DNA from: Thermopolyspora flexuosa
GTDB taxonomy: Bacteria; Actinomycetota; Actinomycetes; Streptosporangiales; Streptosporangiaceae
Length of the DNA: 64,000 bases
NCBI RefSeq assembly: GCF_006716785.1
Contig: NZ_VFPQ01000001.1
Location: forward strand, 744,001 to 808,000
Direction of reading: 5' to 3'
Every line of letters starts with the position of its first letter. Position 1 is the stretch's first letter. The notes beneath the pieces are model-generated. The model was not told the origin of the DNA and ran no database searches. It saw only the letters and a program-made list of their open reading frames with translations. Below, piece by piece: positions 33,542 through 43,108 of the stretch. The position numbers were made by a program, and so were the translations under genes.

Positions 33542-33741
33542 TGGCCCGGCGTCGCCGAGGTCGTGCCCGGCCATCCCCCCACGGCCGCGCCGCGGCGGGG
33601 CCGGCCGTACCCGGCGGCTCACGGCGTCCGTACGGTGGTCATTCGCGGGCGCACCCCGCGCGGCAGGGGAGGCGGTCCGGCGCCGGTGGTGGCGGGCCGT
33701 CACCGGATCGCGGGCCGCCGGATGCGGCCGGAAACGGCACT

Positions 33742-33768
33742 AGCCCGGCACCCTGTGGGTGCCGGGCT
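33742..33768 (-). terminator. Terminator of rpmB
   Basis: AGCCCGGCACCC (33742-33753) and GGGTGCCGGGCT (33757-33768): perfect 12-bp stem with TGT loop, 15 bases beyond the rpmB stop on the minus strand. Confidence 0.8.
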
Positions 33769-33783
33769 GGACGCGTGGACCGG

Positions 33784-33969
33784 TCAGCGGCTGACCTTGC
33801 CCGCCTTGATGCAGGAGGTGCAGACCTTGAGCCGCTTGGCGGTGCCGCCCACCACGGCGCGCACCGACTGGATGTTGGGGTTCCAGCGGCGGCGGGTGCG
33901 GCGGTGGGAGTGGGAGATGTTGTTGCCGAAGGTCGGCTTCTTGCCGCAGACCTCGCAAACGGATGCCAC
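33784..33969 (-). CDS. rpmB: Ribosomal protein bL28
   Basis: 61 residues from GTG 33969, with AAAGGAGC upstream. Classic L28 pattern: [20 protein letters not shown] then [10 protein letters not shown]. It carries both zinc-binding pairs (CEVC and CTSC), so it is the zinc-containing (C+) paralogue; actinobacteria often keep zinc-free copies elsewhere under Zur. It is divergent from the DAK-family gene as in many actinobacteria. Its 5' leader has two hairpins. Confidence 0.96.
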   Translation of the reverse strand: MASVCEVCGKKPTFGNNISHSHRRTRRRWNPNIQSVRAVVGGTAKRLKVCTSCIKAGKVSR

Positions 33970-33991
33970 CGTAATCGCTCCTTTAGATTCA

Positions 33992-34033
33992 CCCTCGGCC
34001 CGACCAGACCGAGGGATCTCAGCCTGTGCTGAG
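33992..34033 (-). promoter_or_regulatory. Paired hairpins in the rpmB leader
   Basis: CCCTCGG (33992-33998)/CCGAGGG (34009-34015) and, immediately beside it, CTCAGC (34018-34023)/GCTGAG (34028-34033). They sit 23-64 bases upstream of the rpmB start on the minus strand. Leader hairpins are typical of autoregulated ribosomal-protein mRNAs; this case is not known to me. Confidence 0.45.
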
Positions 34034-34228
34034 GGTTGACGTCTGTCAGAACCGCCCTGCGGCGAACGTCTCCGCGCCTGCCGGCGCGAGCCCCGGCCAG
34101 ACCGACGCACACCAAAACGACCGGTCGGCCACCCGAGAATACCGGAGGAACGCCAGGGTGCGCCAAATCCACGCCCCGATCCACGGCGAACCACCCGGAT
34201 ATAGCCTCGTAAGCGCCGACCGGAGGGG

Positions 34229-35905
34229 GTGATCGCCGCGCAGGTCATCGAGGAGATCGACGACGTCGTCGTGCGCCGCTGGTGCCTGCGGTGCGCGGAG
34301 GTCCTCGGCGAGGCGCGCACCGAGATCGACGCGCTCAACGTGTTCCCGATTCCGGACGGTGACACCGGCACGAACCTCCACCTCACCCTGCTCTCCGCGG
34401 TCGAGGCGCTCGAGGCGCTGCCGCGGGACGCGGGCCCGGAACGGACCTGGCAGACCCTGGCGCGGGGCATGCTGCTCGGCGCCCGGGGCAACTCCGGCGT
34501 GATCGTGAGCCAGGCGATCCGGGGCCTGGCGGAGGTGCTGCGGCAGGGCCGCGGCCGGGCCGAGGACCTCGCCCGGGGGCTGTCCCGCGCCGCCGAGCTC
34601 GCCCGGCACGCCGTGGTACGGCCGGTCGAGGGCACCGTGCTCACCGTGCTCGACGCCGCCGCCGCGGCGGCCCGCCGTACCAGGGGAGGGCTCGCCGAGG
34701 TGGCCACCCGGGCGGCCGAGGCGGCCCGTGCGGCCCTCGAGCGCACCCCCGAGCAGCTCGAGGTGCTCGCCCGCAACGGCGTCGTCGACGCCGGCGGGGC
34801 CGGGCTCACGCTCATCCTGGAGAGCCTCGCCGCCGTGATCACCGGCACCTACCCCCGGCGCCACCGGGTACCCGCGCCCCGCACGGCCCCCGACGGCGCC
34901 GCGCCCGCCGCGGTCCGCGCCCACCCGGACGGGGACCACCGCCACCCGCGGGGCGAGTACGAGGTGATGTACCTGCTCGACGCCGACGACGCGGCGGTGG
35001 CGCGGCTGCGCGCCGAGCTCGACCGGATCGGCCACTCCCTGGTGATCACCGGTGGCGACGGGCTGTGGAACGTGCACGTGCACCTCGCCGACGCGGGCGC
35101 GGCGATCGAGGCGGGCATCGCCGCCGGGCGGCCGCACCGCATCCGCGTCACCTGCCTCGGCGCCCCGGGCGCGGACCGCGCCGCGGCCCCGGACGGCGCG
35201 GCCACCGGTACGGCGTGCCCCGGCGGCGCGGCCGAGGGACGGCCGCGTGGGCGCGGCGTGGTCGCCGTCGCGGCCGGGGCGGGCATCGCCCGGCTCTTCG
35301 AGCGGGCCGGGGCGGTCGTGGTACGGCGCGAGCCGGGGGCGAGCCCGCCGCTGTCCGCGGTGCTGGACGCGATCCGGCGGGCGGGCACCGAGGTGGCCGT
35401 GCTGCCCAACGACGGCGGCGTGGCGGCGGTGGCCGCGGCCGCGGCCCGGCTCGCCCGCGAGGAGGGCCTGACGGTGAGCGTGATCCCCAGCCGGGCCACG
35501 GTGCAGGGCGTGGCCGCGCTCGCGGTGCACGACCCGCTGCGCCGGTTCGACGACGACGTGGTGGCGATGACCGAGGCGGCCGGGCACACCCGGCACGGGC
35601 ACGTGTGGGTGGCGAACCGGGAGGCGGTGACGAGCGCGGGCGTGTGCCGGCCGGGCGACGTGCTCGGCGTGGTCGACGGCGACGTGGCGCTGATCGGCTC
35701 CGACCTCACCGCGACCGCGATCGCGGTCGCCGACCGGCTGCTCTCGGTGAGCAGCGAGCTCGTCACCCTGATCAGCGGCGCCGGCCCGGGGGAGCGGCTC
35801 GCCGCGGCGGTCCGTGACCACCTCGCCGCGACCCGCCCCGACGTCGAGGTGACCGTCTACCACGGCGGCCAGGGCGGATATCCGCTGCTGATCGGCGTCG
35901 AGTGA
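34229..35905 (+). CDS. DAK2-domain protein, FakA-like kinase
   Basis: 558 residues from GTG 34229 (CGGAGGGG overlapping). N-terminal DhaL/DAK2 nucleotide-binding domain at ~10-205 with metal motif [14 protein letters not shown] and [10 protein letters not shown] middle domain and a C-terminal YloV/FAK domain ([18 protein letters not shown] at the end) follow. In Firmicutes, FakA phosphorylates fatty acids bound to DegV-type FakB; actinobacterial homologues next to recG (Rv2974c) are less studied. An Ala/Pro/His-rich insert lies at about 210-250, at the joint between domains. Probably starts the operon leading to recG. Confidence 0.88.
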   Translation: MIAAQVIEEIDDVVVRRWCLRCAEVLGEARTEIDALNVFPIPDGDTGTNLHLTLLSAVEALEALPRDAGPERTWQTLARGMLLGARGNSGVIVSQAIRGLAEVLRQGRGRAEDLARGLSRAAELARHAVVRPVEGTVLTVLDAAAAAARRTRGGLAEVATRAAEAARAALERTPEQLEVLARNGVVDAGGAGLTLILESLAAVITGTYPRRHRVPAPRTAPDGAAPAAVRAHPDGDHRHPRGEYEVMYLLDADDAAVARLRAELDRIGHSLVITGGDGLWNVHVHLADAGAAIEAGIAAGRPHRIRVTCLGAPGADRAAAPDGAATGTACPGGAAEGRPRGRGVVAVAAGAGIARLFERAGAVVVRREPGASPPLSAVLDAIRRAGTEVAVLPNDGGVAAVAAAAARLAREEGLTVSVIPSRATVQGVAALAVHDPLRRFDDDVVAMTEAAGHTRHGHVWVANREAVTSAGVCRPGDVLGVVDGDVALIGSDLTATAIAVADRLLSVSSELVTLISGAGPGERLAAAVRDHLAATRPDVEVTVYHGGQGGYPLLIGVE

Positions 35906-35935
35906 GCGCCGGGTGAGCGCCGGGTGAGCGCCGTG
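35903..35935 (+). repeat. Three tandem 11-bp units before recG
   Basis: TGAGCGCCGGG is repeated at 35903 and 35914 with a third, altered copy at 35925. The first unit includes the stop codon of the DAK-family gene, giving in-phase-shifted TGAs. Confidence 0.6.
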
Positions 35936-35978
35936 GAAGCCGACGGGTTGTCGGGGCGGCACGGTAGAACTGGGTGAC

Positions 35979-38225
35979 GTGACGCGCTTCGACGAGCCGC
36001 TGCGCAAGGTGCTGGACCCGAAGACGGCCACCCGGCTCGAGTCCGTGCTGGGCATCACCACGGTCGGCGGGCTGCTGCGCCACTATCCCCGCCGGTACGC
36101 CGAGCGCGGCGAGCTCGCCGGGTTCGAGGAGCTGCAGCCCGGCGAGCACGTGACCGTGGTCGGCGAGGTCTCCCGGCTGATGCGGCGCACGCTGCGCAAC
36201 CGGCCCGGCACCTGGCTCGAGGTGGAGCTCGCCGACGGCCGCGGCAACAAGATCTATCTGTCGTTCTTCGGCCGGGCGTCGCGGGCCGCCGAGCAGCGGC
36301 TCAAGCCCGGCGCGCGGGGCATGTTCGCCGGGAAGGCGACCCTGTTCGGCCGGGGCCGCAGCCGCCGCTGGCAGTTCGCCCACCCCGAGTACGTGCTGTT
36401 CGACGAGACCGACACCACCGCCGAGGAGTTCGCGGGCGCCCCGGTGCCGATCTACCCGGCCGGGCAGGACCTGACGAGCTGGGCGATCCGCAAGGCGGTC
36501 GGCGTGGTGCTCGACACGCTCGGCCCGATCGAGGACCCGCTGCCCGAGCACGTACGGCGGCGGCACCGGCTGGCCGGGCTCGCCGAGGCGCTGGAGGGCG
36601 TGCACCGGCCGAGGGACCACGACGAGATCGCCCGGGCGCGCCACCGGCTCAAGTTCGACGAGGCGTTCCAGCTCCAGGCCGTGCTGCTGATGCGGCGCCG
36701 TGCCGCCGCCGCGTCCCCGGCGGTGCCGCGGCCGCGCCGCCCCGGCGGGCTGCTCGACCGGTTCGACGCGGCGCTGCCGTTCGAGCTCACCGAGGGCCAG
36801 CGCAAGGTGGGCGAGGAGATCGCCGCGGACCTCGCCCGGGACCACCCGATGCACCGGCTGCTGCAGGGCGAGGTCGGCGCGGGCAAGACCGTGGTCGCGC
36901 TGCGCGCCATGCTGCAGACCGTGGACGCGGGCGGCCAGGCGGCGCTGCTCGCCCCCACCGAGGTGCTCGCCCAGCAGCACCACCGGTCGATCGTGGAGAT
37001 GCTCGGCGACCTCGCCGCGGGCGGGCTGCTCGCGGGCGAGGGCGGCGGGGCGGGGGTGACGCTGCTCACCGGCTCGATGGGCGCGGCGGCCCGCCGTACC
37101 GCGCTGCTGGACGCGGCCTCCGGCGCGGCCGGGATCGTGATCGGCACGCACGCCCTGCTCGAGGAGCGGGTGAAGTTCGCCGACCTCGGCCTCGTCGTGG
37201 TGGACGAGCAGCACCGGTTCGGCGTGGAGCAGCGCGACGCGCTGCGTGCCAAGGCGGGCGACCGGCGGCCGCACGTGCTGGTGATGACCGCGACCCCGAT
37301 CCCGCGCACGGTCGCCATGACCGTGTTCGGCGACCTGGAGGTGTCCACGCTCGCTCAGCTCCCGTCCGGCCGCGCGCCGATCAGCACGCACGTGGTCCCG
37401 GCGGTGGAGCGGCCGCGGTACCTGGAGCGCACCTGGGAGCGCATCCGCGAGGAGGTGGCGCTTGGCCGCCAGGCGTACGTGGTGTGCCCCCGCATCGGGG
37501 ACGCCGAGGGCGACGAGGGCGACCTGCCCGCGCTCGCCCCCGACCAGGACGCGGACCGGGAGGCCGACCAGGAGACCGACCAGGAGATTGAGGCCGAGCG
37601 GCCCGCCCGCCGCCCGCCGCTCGCGGTGCTCGACGTGGCGCCCATGCTCGCCGAGGGCCCGCTCGCCGGGCTGCGCATCGGCGTGCTGCACGGCCGGCTC
37701 GCCCCCGAGGAGAAGGACGCGGTGATGAACGCGTTCACCCGGGGCGAGATCGACGTGCTCGTCGCCACCACGGTGATCGAGGTCGGCGTGAACGTGCCGA
37801 ACGCCTCGGTCATGGTGATCATGGACGCGGACCGGTTCGGCGTCTCCCAGCTCCACCAGCTGCGCGGGCGGGTCGGCCGCGGCAGGCTGCCCGGCCTGTG
37901 CCTGCTGGTGACCGAGGCCCCGTCCGGTACGGCCGCGCGGGCCCGCCTCGACGCGGTCGCCTCCACGGTCGACGGCTTCGAGCTGTCCCGCATCGACCTG
38001 GAGCAGCGGCGCGAGGGCGACGTGCTCGGCGCGGCGCAGTCCGGCCGCAGGTCCTCGCTCAAGCTGCTGCAGCTGCTGCGCGACGAGAACGTGATCCAGG
38101 CGGCCCGGCAGGAGGCCGCCGCGCTCCTTGAGGAGGATCCCGAGCTGTCGCGGTACCCGGCGCTGCGTGCCGAGATCGACGCGCTGGTGGCCGACGAGCG
38201 CGCGGAGTACCTGGAGAAGACCTGA
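35979..38225 (+). CDS. recG: ATP-dependent DNA helicase RecG
   Basis: 748 residues from GTG 35979. Branch-migration helicase that regresses stalled forks. An N-terminal wedge/OB domain (EVSRLMRRTLRNRPGTWLEV) precedes the helicase: Walker A GEVGAGKT (297-304), DEQH box (409-412), MTATPIPRTVAMTVFGDLEV, and motif VI region LHQLRGRVGRGRLPGLC. An acidic, glutamine-rich insertion (DQDADREADQETDQEIEAER) near residues 520-545 separates the two RecA-like lobes and is absent from E. coli RecG. Order DAK-recG-rsmD-coaD matches M. tuberculosis. Confidence 0.95.
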   Translation: MTRFDEPLRKVLDPKTATRLESVLGITTVGGLLRHYPRRYAERGELAGFEELQPGEHVTVVGEVSRLMRRTLRNRPGTWLEVELADGRGNKIYLSFFGRASRAAEQRLKPGARGMFAGKATLFGRGRSRRWQFAHPEYVLFDETDTTAEEFAGAPVPIYPAGQDLTSWAIRKAVGVVLDTLGPIEDPLPEHVRRRHRLAGLAEALEGVHRPRDHDEIARARHRLKFDEAFQLQAVLLMRRRAAAASPAVPRPRRPGGLLDRFDAALPFELTEGQRKVGEEIAADLARDHPMHRLLQGEVGAGKTVVALRAMLQTVDAGGQAALLAPTEVLAQQHHRSIVEMLGDLAAGGLLAGEGGGAGVTLLTGSMGAAARRTALLDAASGAAGIVIGTHALLEERVKFADLGLVVVDEQHRFGVEQRDALRAKAGDRRPHVLVMTATPIPRTVAMTVFGDLEVSTLAQLPSGRAPISTHVVPAVERPRYLERTWERIREEVALGRQAYVVCPRIGDAEGDEGDLPALAPDQDADREADQETDQEIEAERPARRPPLAVLDVAPMLAEGPLAGLRIGVLHGRLAPEEKDAVMNAFTRGEIDVLVATTVIEVGVNVPNASVMVIMDADRFGVSQLHQLRGRVGRGRLPGLCLLVTEAPSGTAARARLDAVASTVDGFELSRIDLEQRREGDVLGAAQSGRRSSLKLLQLLRDENVIQAARQEAAALLEEDPELSRYPALRAEIDALVADERAEYLEKT

Positions 38226-38259
38226 CGAGCGACGTCGCGGTGGGTGTGGCCCCCGGGCC

Positions 38260-38301
38260 CCGGCCAGGGACGGCCTCCCCCCGAATGCCGTCCCTGGCCG
38301 G
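38260..38301 (+). terminator. Terminator of recG
   Basis: CCGGCCAGGGACGG (38260-38273) and its exact complement (38288-38301), 14-bp stem, 14-nt loop. The flanks GTGGG/CCCAC can lengthen it. Confidence 0.75.
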
Positions 38302-38493
38302 ACCCACCCCTCGGGTCAGGTGCCGAGGGCCCCGGCGCACGGAAGGGCTCACGATCACGCCGGTCGGCCTTCCCCTGGGTCACCCGAAGGCCGCACACCC
38401 ATCATGCGGGCTCACCCGGCCCGCCGGAACGACCCTTACGGTTTCGTCGCCGCCCCCTGCGCACTCTTGACCCAGGCCGATCACAATGGGACC

Positions 38494-39066
38494 GTGACAC
38501 GGATCATCGCGGGGCGCGCCGGCGGCAGGCGCCTTGCCGTACCGCCCGGGCGCGGCACGCGGCCCACGAGCGACCGGGCGCGGGAGGGCCTGTTCGCCAC
38601 GATCGGCTCGCTGCTCGGCACGCTCGCCGACCTGCGGGTGATGGACCTGTACGCCGGTTCGGGGGCGGTGGGCCTGGAGGCGCTCTCCCGCGGCGCCGCG
38701 CACGCGCTGCTGGTGGAGTCCGACCCCAAGGCGGTGCGCGTGATCCGCACCAACGTCGAGGCGCTCGGCCTGCCGGGCGCCGAGGTGGTCGCGGACCGGG
38801 TGGAGCGGGTGCTCGCCGTACCGCCGCGCGATCCCCGCGGGCGCTACGACCTGGTGTTCGCCGACCCGCCGTACGCCACGCCGGACGCGCAGGTGCGCCA
38901 GGTGCTGGAGCTGCTGCGCGACGGCTGGCTCAACCCGGAGGCGCTGGTCGTGGTGGAGCGGGAGAGCCGCGGCGGCCCGCTGGAGTGGCCCGAGGGGTTC
39001 GACCACGTCCGGGAGCGCCGGTACGGCGAGGCGACGATGTGGTACGCGTTCGCGCCGGACCACTGA
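38494..39066 (+). CDS. rsmD: 16S rRNA (guanine966-N2)-methyltransferase
   Basis: 190 residues from GTG 38494. RsmD signatures: TRIIAGRAGGRRLAVPPGRG, RPTSDRAREGLFATIG, SAM motif VMDLYAGSGAVGLEALSRGA, and catalytic VFADPPYATPDAQV (DPPY). Methylates G966 of 16S rRNA during 30S assembly. -10-like CACAAT (38482-38487) is six bases before the GTG, so the mRNA may be leaderless. Followed by coaD as in most actinobacteria. Confidence 0.94.
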   Translation: MTRIIAGRAGGRRLAVPPGRGTRPTSDRAREGLFATIGSLLGTLADLRVMDLYAGSGAVGLEALSRGAAHALLVESDPKAVRVIRTNVEALGLPGAEVVADRVERVLAVPPRDPRGRYDLVFADPPYATPDAQVRQVLELLRDGWLNPEALVVVERESRGGPLEWPEGFDHVRERRYGEATMWYAFAPDH

Positions 39067-39201
39067 GCCGATCGCCGATGTCCGCCGTATTCCCCGATAA
39101 CCGGCGGCTCGGTGAGGCGGAGGGGACCTGTTGCGGAAACCCGGTGGCGCCGTTTGGTACCGTCGCGCCCGCCGGGAACCCGTCAAACCTGGGGGTGCGC
39201 C

Positions 39202-39678
39202 TTGCGTCGTGTTGTCTGCCCGGGGTCGTTCGACCCCGTCACCAACGGACACCTGGACATCATCGGCCGGGCCTCACGGCTGTACGACGAGGTCGTCGTC
39301 GCCGTTCTCATCAACGTCGAGAAGCAGAGCCTGTTCACGGTCGACGAGCGCATCGAGATGCTCGAGGCGGTCACCAGGGAGTACGGCAACGTGCGGGTGG
39401 ACAAGTTCCACGGCCTGCTCGTCGACTTCTGCCGCCGGAACGAGATCCCGGCGATCGTGCGCGGCCTGCGCGCGGTGAGCGACTTCGACTACGAGCTGCA
39501 GATGGCCCAGCTCAACTACCGGATGGCCGGGGTGGAGACGCTGTTCATGTCCACCAACCCGGAGTATTCTTTCCTCTCCTCGAGCCGGCTGAAGGAGATC
39601 GCCAAGTACGGCGGCGACGTCTCCGGCCTCGTGCCCGACCTGGTGCGCAAGGCGCTGGAGCAGCGGCTGCGCGGCTGA
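39202..39678 (+). CDS. coaD: Phosphopantetheine adenylyltransferase
   Basis: 158 residues from TTG 39202 (start fixed by the family beginning RRVVCPGSFDPVTNGHLDII; GGGGGTG lies just upstream). Penultimate step of coenzyme A synthesis, ATP + phosphopantetheine to dephospho-CoA. T/HxGH motif TNGHLDI, nucleotide-binding SSSRLKEIAKYGGDVSGLV, and substrate loop RGLRAVSDFDYELQMAQLNY. Typical length for actinobacterial PPAT. Confidence 0.95.
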   Translation: MRRVVCPGSFDPVTNGHLDIIGRASRLYDEVVVAVLINVEKQSLFTVDERIEMLEAVTREYGNVRVDKFHGLLVDFCRRNEIPAIVRGLRAVSDFDYELQMAQLNYRMAGVETLFMSTNPEYSFLSSSRLKEIAKYGGDVSGLVPDLVRKALEQRLRG

Positions 39679-39755
39679 CGGCCCCTGCAAGGCTGGTATT
39701 CTTTCATTTCGGCCTCGTACGACGGCGGTGATTCGCCATGCCACAAGAAGGCAGG

Positions 39756-40313
39756 ATGACTCTGCACAGCCTCGACCCCCGCTCCCCCTGGGTGATCTCG
39801 ACCCACGAGCTGGGGCGGCGGCCGGGGGCGATGCAGCAGATCGTCCGGACCCTTCCGGCACCGGAGGATCTCGGCGTCGAGATGATCGGCGTCCCCAAGG
39901 ACGCCGATGTCGAGCTTTCCCTCAGGCTCGAGGCGGTGATGGAGGGCGTGCTCGTCACGGGCACGGCGCGGGCGCCCCTGCAGGGGGAGTGCGTGCGCTG
40001 CCTGGACCCGCTGACCTCGGAGGTCGAGGTCGGCTTCCAGGAGCTCTACTTCTACTCGGCCGAGGACGCCGACGAGGACGACCAGGTCCTCGACGGCGAG
40101 CTGCTCGATCTTGAGCCCACGTTCCGCGACGCGGTGGTGCTGTCACTGCCGTTGAGCCCGGTGTGCAGCGAGGACTGCCCGGGCCTGTGCGTGGAGTGCG
40201 GGGTCAAGCTCGCCGAGGCCGACGCCGACCACGGGCACGAACCACGCGTCGACGTCCGGTGGGCGGCACTGCAGGAACTGAAGATCACGACCGACGACGA
40301 TCAGGAGGGCTGA
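39756..40313 (+). CDS. DUF177/YceD-family protein
   Basis: 185 residues from ATG 39756 with AGAAGGCAGG upstream (ATG 39738 is an alternative). Landmarks: [40 protein letters not shown], and a Cys cluster [13 protein letters not shown] that probably binds zinc. The family, always next to rpmF, is linked to 23S rRNA accumulation and L32 biogenesis. One base separates its stop from the rpmF start, so translation is coupled. Confidence 0.9.
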   Translation: MTLHSLDPRSPWVISTHELGRRPGAMQQIVRTLPAPEDLGVEMIGVPKDADVELSLRLEAVMEGVLVTGTARAPLQGECVRCLDPLTSEVEVGFQELYFYSAEDADEDDQVLDGELLDLEPTFRDAVVLSLPLSPVCSEDCPGLCVECGVKLAEADADHGHEPRVDVRWAALQELKITTDDDQEG

Positions 40314-40314
40314 C

Positions 40315-40494
40315 GTGGCCGTCCCCAAGCGGAAGATGTCGCGGGCCAACACCCGAGCCCGCCGCGCCCAGTGGAAGGCTGCGCGCGTCGCGCTGGTGCC
40401 GTGCCCGCAGTGCCGCGCGCCGAGGCGGCCGCACGTGGCCTGCTCGAACTGCGGCACCTACAACCGCCGGCAGGTCATCGAGCCGTCGGCCTGA
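40315..40494 (+). CDS. rpmF: Ribosomal protein bL32
   Basis: 59 residues from GTG 40315 with AGGAGGG overlapping the end of the DUF177 gene. Begins [20 protein letters not shown]; zinc pairs CPQC and CSNC mark the C+ form. Universal partner of the DUF177 gene. Confidence 0.96.
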   Translation: MAVPKRKMSRANTRARRAQWKAARVALVPCPQCRAPRRPHVACSNCGTYNRRQVIEPSA

Positions 40495-40512
40495 TCGCGC
40501 CCTGACGGATGG

Positions 40513-40543
40513 GCCGGCCGGTGCCGTACGGCGTCCGGCCGGC
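40513..40543 (+). terminator. Terminator of rpmF
   Basis: GCCGGCCGG (40513-40521)/CCGGCCGGC (40535-40543), with an inner perfect palindrome GCCGTACGGC in the loop. Followed by TTCGCC; no U tract. Confidence 0.55.
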
Positions 40544-40704
40544 TTCGCCGTCCCCGGTGTCCGCGGTGGCGGTGCACCCGAGGCCGTGGTGGGCGCCGGG
40601 TTCGTGCCCTCGGCGACGGACCGCCCGGCGTCCACCACGTCTTCGGGCTCCTTGCGCACGAGTACCTGCCACCGCGTAGCGAGCGCAACGGAGCAGGAGG
40701 AGAC

Positions 40705-41472
40705 GTGGCCGCTGGGACGAAGCCGGTAGCGGTGGAGGTCGCGCAGGAGGAGATCGGGCGCGTCCTCGACGTGGAGATCGAAGCCGGGCTGCTGGAGCGG
40801 GCGCTGACGCACCGTTCCTACGCCTACGAGAACGGCGGGCTGCCCACCAACGAGCGCCTGGAGTTCCTCGGTGACTCGGTGCTCGGCCTGGTGGTGACCG
40901 ACACGCTCTACCGGGGGCACCCGGATCTGCCGGAGGGCCAGCTCGCCAAGCTGCGCGCCGCCGTGGTGAACATGCGGGCGCTCGCCGACGTCGCCCGCAC
41001 CCTCGGGCTCGGCCGGTACCTGCGGCTGGGCCGCGGCGAGGAGGGCACCGGCGGCCGGGACAAGTCCTCGATCCTCGCCGACACGCTCGAGGCGCTGATC
41101 GGCGCGATCTACGTGGACAAGGGCCTGGAAGAGGCCTTCCGCGTGGTGCACCTGCTGTTCGACCCGCTCATCGCCAAGTCGGCGCAGCTCGGCGCCGGGC
41201 TCGACTGGAAGACCTCGCTGCAGGAGCTCACCGCCGCGGAGATGCTCGGGGTGCCCGAGTACCACGTGGACGAGAGCGGCCCCGACCACGCCAAGTCGTT
41301 CACCGCGACGGTGCGGGTGGGCGGCCAGGAGTACGGCACCGGGTCCGGCCGCAGCAAGAAGGAGGCCGAGCAGCAGGCCGCCGAGGCCGCGTGGAACGCG
41401 ATCCGCGCCCGCCGCGAGGAGCGGCTCAAGCAGGAGAAGGAACGCGCGGGCGAACCGGCCGGCAACAAGTAG
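40705..41472 (+). CDS. rnc: Ribonuclease III
   Basis: 255 residues from GTG 40705, GGAGGAGAC immediately before. Cleaves double-stranded RNA in rRNA and mRNA processing. Signature [17 protein letters not shown], second acidic cluster [20 protein letters not shown], and a C-terminal dsRNA-binding domain (~178-245: [15 protein letters not shown] to [14 protein letters not shown]). A charged tail [14 protein letters not shown] follows. Clustered with mutM, acyP and smc as in M. tuberculosis. Confidence 0.95.
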   Translation: MAAGTKPVAVEVAQEEIGRVLDVEIEAGLLERALTHRSYAYENGGLPTNERLEFLGDSVLGLVVTDTLYRGHPDLPEGQLAKLRAAVVNMRALADVARTLGLGRYLRLGRGEEGTGGRDKSSILADTLEALIGAIYVDKGLEEAFRVVHLLFDPLIAKSAQLGAGLDWKTSLQELTAAEMLGVPEYHVDESGPDHAKSFTATVRVGGQEYGTGSGRSKKEAEQQAAEAAWNAIRARREERLKQEKERAGEPAGNK

Positions 41473-41490
41473 CGGGCCGGGTGGGACACG

Positions 41491-42378
41491 ATGCCGGAGC
41501 TGCCGGAGGTCGAGGTCGTACGGCGCGGCCTGGAGCGCTGGGTCGCCGGACGCCCGGTGTCCGGCGTCGAGGTCGCGCACCCGCGGGCGATCCGCCGCCA
41601 CGTGGCCGGCGCGCACGACTTCGCGGCGCGGCTGACCGGGCGCACGATCGAGGCGGCACGGCGGCGCGGCAAGTACCTGTGGCTGCCGCTGAAGGGCGCC
41701 GACGAGGCATCCGGCGCCGAGGAGGCGCTCGTCGCCCATCTCGGCATGAGCGGCCAGCTGCTCGTGGTCGACCCCGGATCGCCCCCGGAGAAACACCTGC
41801 GGGTGCGGTTCTCGTTCGCCGACGGCGGCCCTGAGCTGCGCTTCGTCGACCAGCGCACGTTCGGCCACCTGCTCGTCGCCCCGCTCGTCGACGGCGTCGG
41901 CGGCCGGGTGCCGGAGCCGATCGCGCACATCGCCCCCGACCCGCTCGAGCCCGCGTTCGACGCCGACGCGTTCGCCGCCCGGCTGCGTGCCCGCCGTACC
42001 GGCATCAAACGGGCACTCCTCGACCAGTCGCTCATCAGCGGGGTGGGTAACATCTACGCCGACGAGGCGCTGTGGCGGGCCCGGCTGCACTGGGCCCGGC
42101 CCACCGAGACGCTCACCCGGCCGAAAATCAACGAACTCGTGACCGCGGTGCGCGAGGTGATGCACGCCGCGCTCGCCGAAGGCGGTACCTCGTTCGACCA
42201 TCTGTACGTCAACGTAAACGGCGAAAGCGGTTATTTTTCGCGGTCCCTTGCCGTGTACGGCAGGCGCGACGAGCCGTGCCCGCGCTGCGGCACGCCGATC
42301 CGGCGAGATCCGTTCATGAACCGCTCGTCGTACTCGTGCCCGCGCTGCCAGCCCCGGCCGAGGAGGGCACGGATATAA
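41491..42378 (+). CDS. mutM: Formamidopyrimidine-DNA glycosylase
   Basis: 295 residues from ATG 41491. Base-excision repair of 8-oxoguanine and FaPy. The mature N-terminus is Pro2-Glu3 ([20 protein letters not shown]), with Lys60 in RGKYLWLP, H2TH region [20 protein letters not shown], and C-terminal zinc finger [10 protein letters not shown]...YSCPRCQ. Eighteen bases after rnc. Codons near the 3' end (about 42120 on) are unusually AT-rich for this genome. Confidence 0.95.
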   Translation: MPELPEVEVVRRGLERWVAGRPVSGVEVAHPRAIRRHVAGAHDFAARLTGRTIEAARRRGKYLWLPLKGADEASGAEEALVAHLGMSGQLLVVDPGSPPEKHLRVRFSFADGGPELRFVDQRTFGHLLVAPLVDGVGGRVPEPIAHIAPDPLEPAFDADAFAARLRARRTGIKRALLDQSLISGVGNIYADEALWRARLHWARPTETLTRPKINELVTAVREVMHAALAEGGTSFDHLYVNVNGESGYFSRSLAVYGRRDEPCPRCGTPIRRDPFMNRSSYSCPRCQPRPRRARI

Positions 42379-42406
42379 GCGAAACAACAGGTATCGGCAA
42401 ACGCCT

Positions 42407-42700
42407 ATGAGCGAAAAGAACGAGCAGGAAAACGTACGGCTCACCGCCTGGGTGCGGGGGCGGGTGCAGGGCGTCGGTTTCCGCTGGTGGACCCGGTCGC
42501 GCGCGCTCGAACTGGGTTTGGTAGGGTCCGCGTCAAATCTTGCCGACGGCAGGGTAGAGGTCATAGCCGAAGGACCTCGAGAATCTTGTGACAAGCTGCT
42601 TGAGCTGCTGCGAAGCGGCGAAACACCGGGCCGGGTCGACGCGGTTATCGAACGTTGGAGCGAGCCGCGCGGGGGTTTGGTTGGTTTTGTAGAAAGGTGA
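42407..42700 (+). CDS. acyP: Acylphosphatase
   Basis: 97 residues from ATG 42407. Hydrolyses acyl phosphates. [20 protein letters not shown] supplies the phosphate-binding loop and catalytic Arg, and [16 protein letters not shown] the catalytic Asn. The gene is markedly richer in A+T (AAT, GAA, GTT, TTG, AGA codons) than its neighbours. Between mutM and smc as Rv2922A is in M. tuberculosis. Confidence 0.93.
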   Translation: MSEKNEQENVRLTAWVRGRVQGVGFRWWTRSRALELGLVGSASNLADGRVEVIAEGPRESCDKLLELLRSGETPGRVDAVIERWSEPRGGLVGFVER

Positions 42701-42705
42701 GCGCT

Positions 42706-42734
42706 TTACTTTCCGGCCCGGAATAGGGTATATT
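42706..42734 (+). promoter_or_regulatory. Promoter upstream of the smc region
   Basis: -35 TTACTT (42706-42711), 17-bp spacer, -10 TATATT (42729-42734), predicted start near 42741, in an AT-rich pocket. The ~145-nt leader that follows has a long-range stem GAGTCGC (42745-42751)/GCGACTC (42799-42805) and a palindrome ACCAGTCTGGT (42851-42861). Confidence 0.55.
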
Positions 42735-42886
42735 TGCACGTCGGGAGTCGCCGGTTCCTCTTCGGGGAGTGTTCAACTTGACCGCCTCCATTGCCAGTGC
42801 GACTCTTGATAGGAACCACGCGCACCCCTCCCGCGGCTACAAGTGCGCGAACCAGTCTGGTCACTCAGCGTGGAGGACCCTTAACC

Positions 42887-43081
42887 ATGGCGAAGGCTCT
42901 ATTCGGCCACGTCGGCGGTCCTGACCCTCGGATGGTCTCGGAAATGCGCCGTCTCCAGCAGCGAGTCCGGGACCTGGAGGCAGAGCTCATAAGGCTCCAG
43001 GCGCAGAACGACGCCCTTGCGGCTCAGTCGCGCGACGAGTCGCTCACCCGTCTGCAGGATCGCGAGCCGGCCCTCACCTGA
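42887..43081 (+). CDS. Small coiled-coil protein upstream of smc (64 aa)
   Basis: ATG 42887 with GGAGGACCC upstream. MAKALFGHVGGPDPRMVSEM then a heptad helix RRLQQRVRDLEAELIRLQAQ, ending in a short polar tail. Proteins that begin like this are conserved between acyP and smc in Streptomyces-type genomes, but I know no function. The coiled coil suggests a dimer. It has its own candidate promoter and a strong terminator, so it forms a separate transcription unit from smc. Confidence 0.8.
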   Translation: MAKALFGHVGGPDPRMVSEMRRLQQRVRDLEAELIRLQAQNDALAAQSRDESLTRLQDREPALT

Positions 43082-43108
43082 GAGGCCGGAAGGCAGTAGC
43101 ACAGAGTC

